The position numbers and the translations under genes were made by a program. Under the pieces are notes generated by a model. The model worked only from the letters and a program-made list of their open reading frames with translations. It did not search any database and was not told the origin of the DNA. Source: Bradyrhizobium sp. sBnM-33 (GTDB lineage: Bacteria > Pseudomonadota > Alphaproteobacteria > Rhizobiales > Xanthobacteraceae). From it: a stretch of DNA of 64,000 bases. Each line of letters starts with the position of its first letter. Position 1 is the stretch's first letter. The DNA is taken from NCBI RefSeq assembly GCF_032917945.1, contig NZ_CP136624.1:4898001-4962000 (forward strand). The letters are read 5' to 3'. Below are positions 59,972 to 64,000 of the stretch, one piece after another.

Positions 59972-60897
59972 CACATGGCCGCCAGAGCGATCGCAATCGG
60001 CATCGTCACCGCCGCCAGAATGGTCTGCAGCGTGATGATCTGGGCCAACAGCGGTGCGTCGCCGCCCATTTGCCGCGCCAGCACGTAAGCCGAGGAAGAG
60101 GTGGGCACCGCGGCGCAGGCCGTCACGATGGCAAGGTTCGCACCCGAAACTCCGAACCAGAGCGCCAGCGCGACCGCCATCACAGGCATCAGGATCAGCT
60201 TAAGGAACAACGCGACTGACGCGGCGAGGCTCGGCCGGAACATGCCTTCGAGGTGCAGGCCGGCGCCGGTCACCAGCAAGCCGATGGCGAGCGAGGAACG
60301 TCCGAGCGCATCGGCCACCTCGTGCCAGAGTTTGGGAAGCGGGATGTGGGTGACGTTGAGCGCCAACCCGATGACGCAGGCCCAGATAAAAGGATTGAGT
60401 GCCACGGTCGCGACGATGGTGCCAACCGAGCGCTTTTCCGGCGAAGCGTAGTGGGCGAGCACGGAAACGCTGAACACGTTGACCAGCGGAATGATGGCGA
60501 CCATCGCGACGGAAGCCAGCGCCAGCCCGAGGTCGCCGAACAGGCTGCCGGATACGGCGAGCGCGACGTAGGTCTGCCAGCGAGTAGCGCCCTGGAAAAT
60601 CGAGGTGAAAGCCGGACCGTCGACTGACAGGCGCGCCAGCAAGGGCCGTAGCGCCAGGCAGAGCAGCGACATCAGCAGGACCGAGAGCAGCAGCGCGCCG
60701 CCAACGCCGGCCACCGGCACCGTGCTCAGGTCGGCCTTGACCAGCGTCTGTACCAGCAGGATCGGAAACAGCACGTAGTAGGTCAGCCGTTCGAGCCCTT
60801 GCCATTGCGCCTCGGGCCGGATCAGGGTCCGCTTCAGGATGAAGCCGAGCACGATCAGCAGGAACACCGGCAGCAGCGCCGCGATGACGACCGCCAT
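59968..60897 (-). CDS. AEC-family transporter
   Basis: A 309-residue inner-membrane transporter with about ten hydrophobic segments in two inverted halves (MAVVIAALLPVFLLIVLGFI, ERLTYYVLFPILLVQTLVKA, ASVALFLKLILMPVMAVALA). The auxin efflux carrier family covers exporters of dicarboxylates and malonate in bacteria; the substrate here is not known. The ATG at 60897 is 2 bases after the ruvX stop, giving translational coupling. The stop overlaps the stop of the convergent CPBP gene by four bases. Confidence 0.9.
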   Translation of the reverse strand: MAVVIAALLPVFLLIVLGFILKRTLIRPEAQWQGLERLTYYVLFPILLVQTLVKADLSTVPVAGVGGALLLSVLLMSLLCLALRPLLARLSVDGPAFTSIFQGATRWQTYVALAVSGSLFGDLGLALASVAMVAIIPLVNVFSVSVLAHYASPEKRSVGTIVATVALNPFIWACVIGLALNVTHIPLPKLWHEVADALGRSSLAIGLLVTGAGLHLEGMFRPSLAASVALFLKLILMPVMAVALALWFGVSGANLAIVTACAAVPTSSSAYVLARQMGGDAPLLAQIITLQTILAAVTMPIAIALAAMC

Positions 60898-60899
60898 GA

Positions 60900-61382
60900 T
60901 CAGCGATCCCTGCGCAGTTTTGCGAGCCGGTCCAGCGCGCCCTGCAGGATGAACATCGCGGCGTGCTCGTCGATCACCTCGGCGCGGCGGGCGCGGGAAA
61001 CGTCCATTCCGATCAGCTCGCGCTCGACCGCCGCGGTCGAAAGCCGCTCGTCCCATAAGGCAATGGCAAGCCCGGTGAGATTGGAGAAATTGCGGGCAAA
61101 GGCGCGGGTCGATTGCGCGCGCGGCCCCTCGCTGCCGTCCATGTTGATAGGCAGCCCGAGCACGAAGCCGACCGCGTTGCGCTCGCCTGATATCGCGAGC
61201 AGCCGCGCCGCGTCGGCCTTGAAGGCCTTGCGCTGGATGGTCGCGACGCCGGTTGCCAGCCGGCGGTCGGGGTCGGACACGGCGACGCCGATGGTCTTGG
61301 AGCCAAGATCGAGGCCGATCAGGGCGCCACGCTCGGGCCAGTGCGCCACGGCGTCGATCAAGGGGAGGATGGGGGCAGGCAT
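60900..61382 (-). CDS. ruvX: Holliday-junction resolvase-like RuvX (YqgF)
   Basis: A 160-residue RNase H-fold protein. GLDLGSKTIGVAVSD near the N-terminus (first catalytic Asp), VLGLPINMDGSEGPRAQSTR (phosphate region) and WDERLSTAAVERELI, then EVIDEHAAMFILQGAL (last Asp), are the family marks. YqgF/RuvX acts in pre-16S rRNA 5'-end maturation and may act on branched DNA. The ATG at 61382 gives the normal length; the longer in-frame start at 61454 is not supported. It is followed closely by the AEC gene. Confidence 0.93.
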   Translation of the reverse strand: MPAPILPLIDAVAHWPERGALIGLDLGSKTIGVAVSDPDRRLATGVATIQRKAFKADAARLLAISGERNAVGFVLGLPINMDGSEGPRAQSTRAFARNFSNLTGLAIALWDERLSTAAVERELIGMDVSRARRAEVIDEHAAMFILQGALDRLAKLRRDR

Positions 61383-61467
61383 CGCCCCGCTTAACACGCA
61401 CCGCGTCGCCCAGGCAAAGCCGATCGCGGCGTGGCATCCATGCGAGAACGCCACGCCGCGCTTGGTG

Positions 61468-62402
61468 TTACCGGATCGCGACCGGGTTGATCATGCTCTG
61501 CACCGCGCCCTTGAAGCGCGGCTGACCGAGGACGAACAGGAACTCGTAGGCCCTGTCCCGGGCCAGTTCAGCGGTGTTCATGTTTTCGAGGATGTAGGTG
61601 CCGTTCATCGGCAACAATATCTGGTGCACCTCGAAAACGTTCTTGGTCTCGAACGGGACCGCTTCGACGCCCCAGGTATCGGCGCCAACAGCGACGACGC
61701 CCTTGCCGGTGAGATACTTGGCGCCTTCGACGCCCAGACCGGGTTCACCGGCGCCGAAACGCTTGTCGTCCTTGCCGATCAGGCTGAGCCAGCCGGTATG
61801 GAAGATCACGACGTCACCCTGGCGAATTTCGACGCCCTGCTTCTTCGCGACTTCCTCGATCTCCTTGGTGTTGAAGGCGGTGCCTTCCTTGACCACGTCG
61901 GTGTTGTAATGGGCGGCCATGTCAAGCAGCACGCCGCGGGCAACCATCGGCGGAATCTTCTCGACGCCGAGCTTCTTCAGCCCGGTGGGATCGGCGAAAT
62001 CGACCAGCTTGTTGCCGTTATAGTAGACGTGCTCGACGCCGATATGGCCGAGGCCATCGAGTTGGCTGCCGACGCCAACCCAGCCGTCGATGAGGTCGTC
62101 ATTGTAGGTAGTCTTGGTCGGTCCGAGGCCGGGGCTTCCCGCTTGGCCGGGTTGCACGACGGTGATCTTGAAGGCGCGCGGCGGATGGGCCGGCGTCGTG
62201 GAGTCGACGGGAATGCCGAGTGCGTAGGTCTTGCCGGTTTTGACCAAGCCCGCTGCCTTCACGACGAGTTCAGGCGTCATGTAGTTGGCAGCGCCGATCT
62301 CGTCGTTGGGCCCCATTTCGATTTCGTCCAGTCTTGAGCGCTTGCCGTTCCGACCGTACCCAACAGGGCAGCAGAACAGCACAACACGAAAGCGTTGCGC
62401 AT
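61468..62402 (-). CDS. Exported cyclase-family protein, frameshift near 62311 separates signal peptide
   Basis: The cyclase domain (kynurenine formamidase-like) reads from about 62310: MGPNDEIGAANYMTPELVV, VDSTTPAHPPRAFKITVV, DGWVGVGSQLDGLGHIGVEH and VVIFHTGW, with His in LDGLGHIG as a metal ligand. The natural start is ATG 62402, preceded by GGGAGGA: it encodes a signal peptide (MRNAFVLCCSAALLGTVGTA, SAQDWTKSKWGP) in a different frame. One missing base in the GGGGCCC run at 62308-62314 breaks the frame; with one extra C the join reads KWGPNDEIG. The gene is disrupted or the base is an assembly error. Confidence 0.8.
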
Positions 62403-62600
62403 CGCAGTTCCTCCCAGATGTTGACGTTATGGTTTTTGGTAACTAGCGGCTCATACTAACGTAGCGGGGCGCGGCGGCCAGAAATTTTTCGAGCCGTTGC
62501 GTGTGTGCGATGGAAAGCCGCGAGTGCTGCGCCGCAATTCGATGTGTTGCTGAATTGCGGCAACGGAATTTTCGCGCAACGGAACGCGTGGGGCAGTTCA

Positions 62601-62816
62601 GTGGATGCGCTTAGCCTGTTCGGCCTGCTCGCGGTGACCGCGATGCTGGTGGCCTACGCGCTGGAGGACCGCAGCCACTGGTTCATCATTGCCTTTGCCG
62701 GCGCGTGCGCGCTCGGCTCAGTGTACGGATTTCTGCAGGGCGCCTGGCCGTTCGGGCTGGTCGAGGCGATCTGGGCCGGCGTCGCGCTGCGGCGCTGGTA
62801 TGTCAGGCAGCGATAA
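62601..62816 (+). CDS. Small membrane protein, unknown function (GTG start)
   Basis: A 71-residue protein from GTG 62601, after a GGGG ribosome-binding site. Hydrophobic segments cover residues 3-18 (ALSLFGLLAVTAMLVAYALE), 25-42 (FIIAFAGACALGSVYGFLQG) and 46-60 (WPFGLVEAIWAGVALRRWY). A family of short proteins ending in GAWPFG.VEAIW.. ..RRW is known to me from Bradyrhizobium, function unknown. The in-frame ATG at 62505 would add a polar stretch that does not look real. The convergent LysR gene overlaps its last 14 bases. Confidence 0.7.
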   Translation: MDALSLFGLLAVTAMLVAYALEDRSHWFIIAFAGACALGSVYGFLQGAWPFGLVEAIWAGVALRRWYVRQR

Positions 62817-63684
62817 CCTCGCCGTTGCCGGCCAGACAGGACGCAAAGCCCTGGAGCGCGCTGTATTGATGGGCCGTGCGACGAGTGATGAAAAGCGTCT
62901 CGACGTGTGCCTGCGCCGGGTTCAGCGTGTGGACGTTGACGGTATCGTTCCGCCCGACGACGGCGCGCGGCAGCAGCGTCACGCCCATGTCGGCGGCGAC
63001 GCAGCCGATCATGCCGTCGAGCGTGCCGAGTTCGAACCGGGCGGAAGACGGCCAGCCGAATTCCGAAAACACCTGTTCGAGCCGCTGCCGGTAGGTGCAG
63101 CCGGTACGGAAGACCAAGGCGGTCGGACCCGAGCCGGGCGTTCCCGCACGTAACGCGCCGAGGCTCTGCCAGCGCCGTGCCGTGACCAGCACCAGTTCTT
63201 CGCGGAAGACAACTGTCGCATCGAGTTCGGCATGCTCGATCGGCCCAGCAACGAAGGCGCCATCGAACGTGCCGTTGAGCACGCCGGTCACGAGGTCAGC
63301 CGTTGTCGAGGTCCGCAGGATCAATTGCACCGCCGGAAAGCGGCGATGGAATTCGGCGAGCAAAGAGGGCAGGCGTACCGCGGCCGTCGTCTCCATCGAG
63401 CCAATCGAAAGCGGCCCCTTCGGCTCGCCATCGTCGCGCGCGGCCAGCACCGCCTCGCGCGACAGCGCCGCCATCCGGTCGGCATAGGGAAGCAGGCGGC
63501 GGCCGGCGCCGGTCAGCGTCATGCCGCGGCTGTGCCGTTCGAACAACGCGGTGCCGATCTCGGCTTCCAGCGCCTTCACGCGCTGGGTGACGTTGGACTG
63601 CACGGTGTTGAGTTCGTCCGCGGCGCGGGTGATGCCGCCGAGCCGGGCCACGGCCGAGAAGGTGACGAGATCGCTCAGCTCCAT
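62803..63684 (-). CDS. LysR-family transcriptional regulator
   Basis: A 293-residue regulator with the LysR helix-turn-helix at about 2-60 (LVTFSAVARLGGITRAADEL, NTVQSNVTQRVKALEAEIG) and the periplasmic-binding-like effector domain (GPLSIGSMETTAAVRLPSLL, GCVAADMGVTLLPRAVV). It is divergent from the nitronate monooxygenase-like gene, with a T-N11-A motif between them, and likely controls that gene. Effector unknown. Confidence 0.92.
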   Translation of the reverse strand: MELSDLVTFSAVARLGGITRAADELNTVQSNVTQRVKALEAEIGTALFERHSRGMTLTGAGRRLLPYADRMAALSREAVLAARDDGEPKGPLSIGSMETTAAVRLPSLLAEFHRRFPAVQLILRTSTTADLVTGVLNGTFDGAFVAGPIEHAELDATVVFREELVLVTARRWQSLGALRAGTPGSGPTALVFRTGCTYRQRLEQVFSEFGWPSSARFELGTLDGMIGCVAADMGVTLLPRAVVGRNDTVNVHTLNPAQAHVETLFITRRTAHQYSALQGFASCLAGNGEVIAA

Positions 63685-63725
63685 GGCAGCCCCGTTTCTT
63701 TCTAGAGATGGGAGAGTTCTATAGT

Positions 63726-63742
63726 ATTCATTTTTGGAGAAT
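63726..63742. promoter_or_regulatory. Candidate LysR-type binding site
   Basis: ATTC-N9-GAAT at 63726-63742 contains the T-N11-A pattern of LysR operators. It sits in the AT-rich middle of the 103-base gap between the divergent LysR and monooxygenase genes. Confidence 0.45.
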
Positions 63743-63787
63743 GATAGTTCGGCCTAGACTGCCTGTCTAGTTTGCAGGGGAATGGAC

Positions 63788-64000
63788 ATGCCGATCTCCA
63801 CGCCATTGACCGCCCGTCTGGGCATCCAGCATCCGATCCTGTCGGCGCCGATGGATGTGATTGCGGGCGCGCGCCTAACGTCAGCCGTCAGCGCTGCCGG
63901 CGGGTTCGGCATTCTCGGCGGCGGCTATGGCGACCGGGCGTGGTTGGAGCAGGAGGCGGCCAAGCTCGCCGATGTCTCCGATCCCTTCGGCATTGGCTTC
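63788..64000 (+). CDS. Nitronate monooxygenase-like protein (3' end outside window)
   Basis: The first 71 residues are visible: MPISTPLTARLGIQHPILSA, PMDVIAGARLTSAVSAAGG, FGILGGGYGDRAWLEQE. This matches the N-terminus of the nitronate monooxygenase / enoyl-reductase FMN barrel family, which oxidises alkyl nitronates. The ATG at 63788 has AGGGGA six bases before it; an in-frame ATG at 63782 is too close to that site. The C-terminus lies beyond the window. The divergent LysR gene is its probable regulator. Confidence 0.85.
   Translation, partial: MPISTPLTARLGIQHPILSAPMDVIAGARLTSAVSAAGGFGILGGGYGDRAWLEQEAAKLADVSDPFGIGF

Overview
The window looks like a core chromosomal segment of a Bradyrhizobium-type alphaproteobacterium (Nitrobacteraceae). 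This rests on high GC, on the set of alphaproteobacterial marker genes (mipZ, divK-pleD, eipB-like, DUF1489, DUF3572, a phasin, clpS-clpA), and on dispersed GC-rich inverted repeats in many intergenic gaps. I see no rRNA, no convincing tRNA, no CRISPR array, no prophage and no insertion sequence.

Layout. 1-10.7 kb: DUF599 membrane protein (cut by the window edge), glutathione transferase, small conserved proteins, panC, mipZ, a divergent oxidoreductase/XRE-regulator pair, a membrane-anchored hydrolase, and a VWA protein next to a membrane-anchored J-domain protein that resembles mitochondrial Tim14/Pam18. 10.9-20.1 kb: envelope and proteostasis genes: D-Ala-D-Ala carboxypeptidase with SPOR domain, phasin, TadG-like protein, clpS, clpA, a PilZ protein, and a lytic transglycosylase with a SPOR-like end. 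20.1-26.7 kb: a frameshifted dual-specificity phosphatase, azlCD, trmO, HIT, DUF482, GDPD, RidA, EipB. 27-30.8 kb: a four-gene operon for the E1-alpha, E1-beta and E2 subunits of a 2-oxoacid dehydrogenase plus a second RidA protein, without E3. 30.9-34.7 kb: dinB, DUF3572, divK-pleD. 34.8-41.5 kb: a frameshifted serine hydrolase, TetR/MFS pair, rpmG, FMN monooxygenase, Nudix, DUF983.

41.4-56.3 kb is read mostly leftward as pyrB-pyrC-plsY, dprA, topA-rnr-DUF983. This order looks like an old housekeeping block opened at two points. Between topA and dprA sit a small protein, an HxlR/SDR pair, a 46-residue membrane peptide and an azoR/HxlR pair. Between dprA and plsY sit a cysteine-rich protein, an amidase and a higBA toxin-antitoxin pair. 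56.5-64 kb holds a VanX-like dipeptidase, an AidB-like acyl-CoA dehydrogenase, a CPBP protease, ruvX with an AEC transporter, a cyclase-family gene with a frameshift at its signal peptide, a LysR regulator and the start of a nitronate monooxygenase gene.

The main regulatory signals are two PhaR-like operators over the phasin promoter, a nearly perfect 22-base inverted repeat between an HxlR gene and an SDR gene, and palindromes in several other divergent gaps. Three genes (near 20229, 35207 and 62311) are each broken by one small indel while the rest of the reading frame is intact. This means either recent decay or residual assembly errors.
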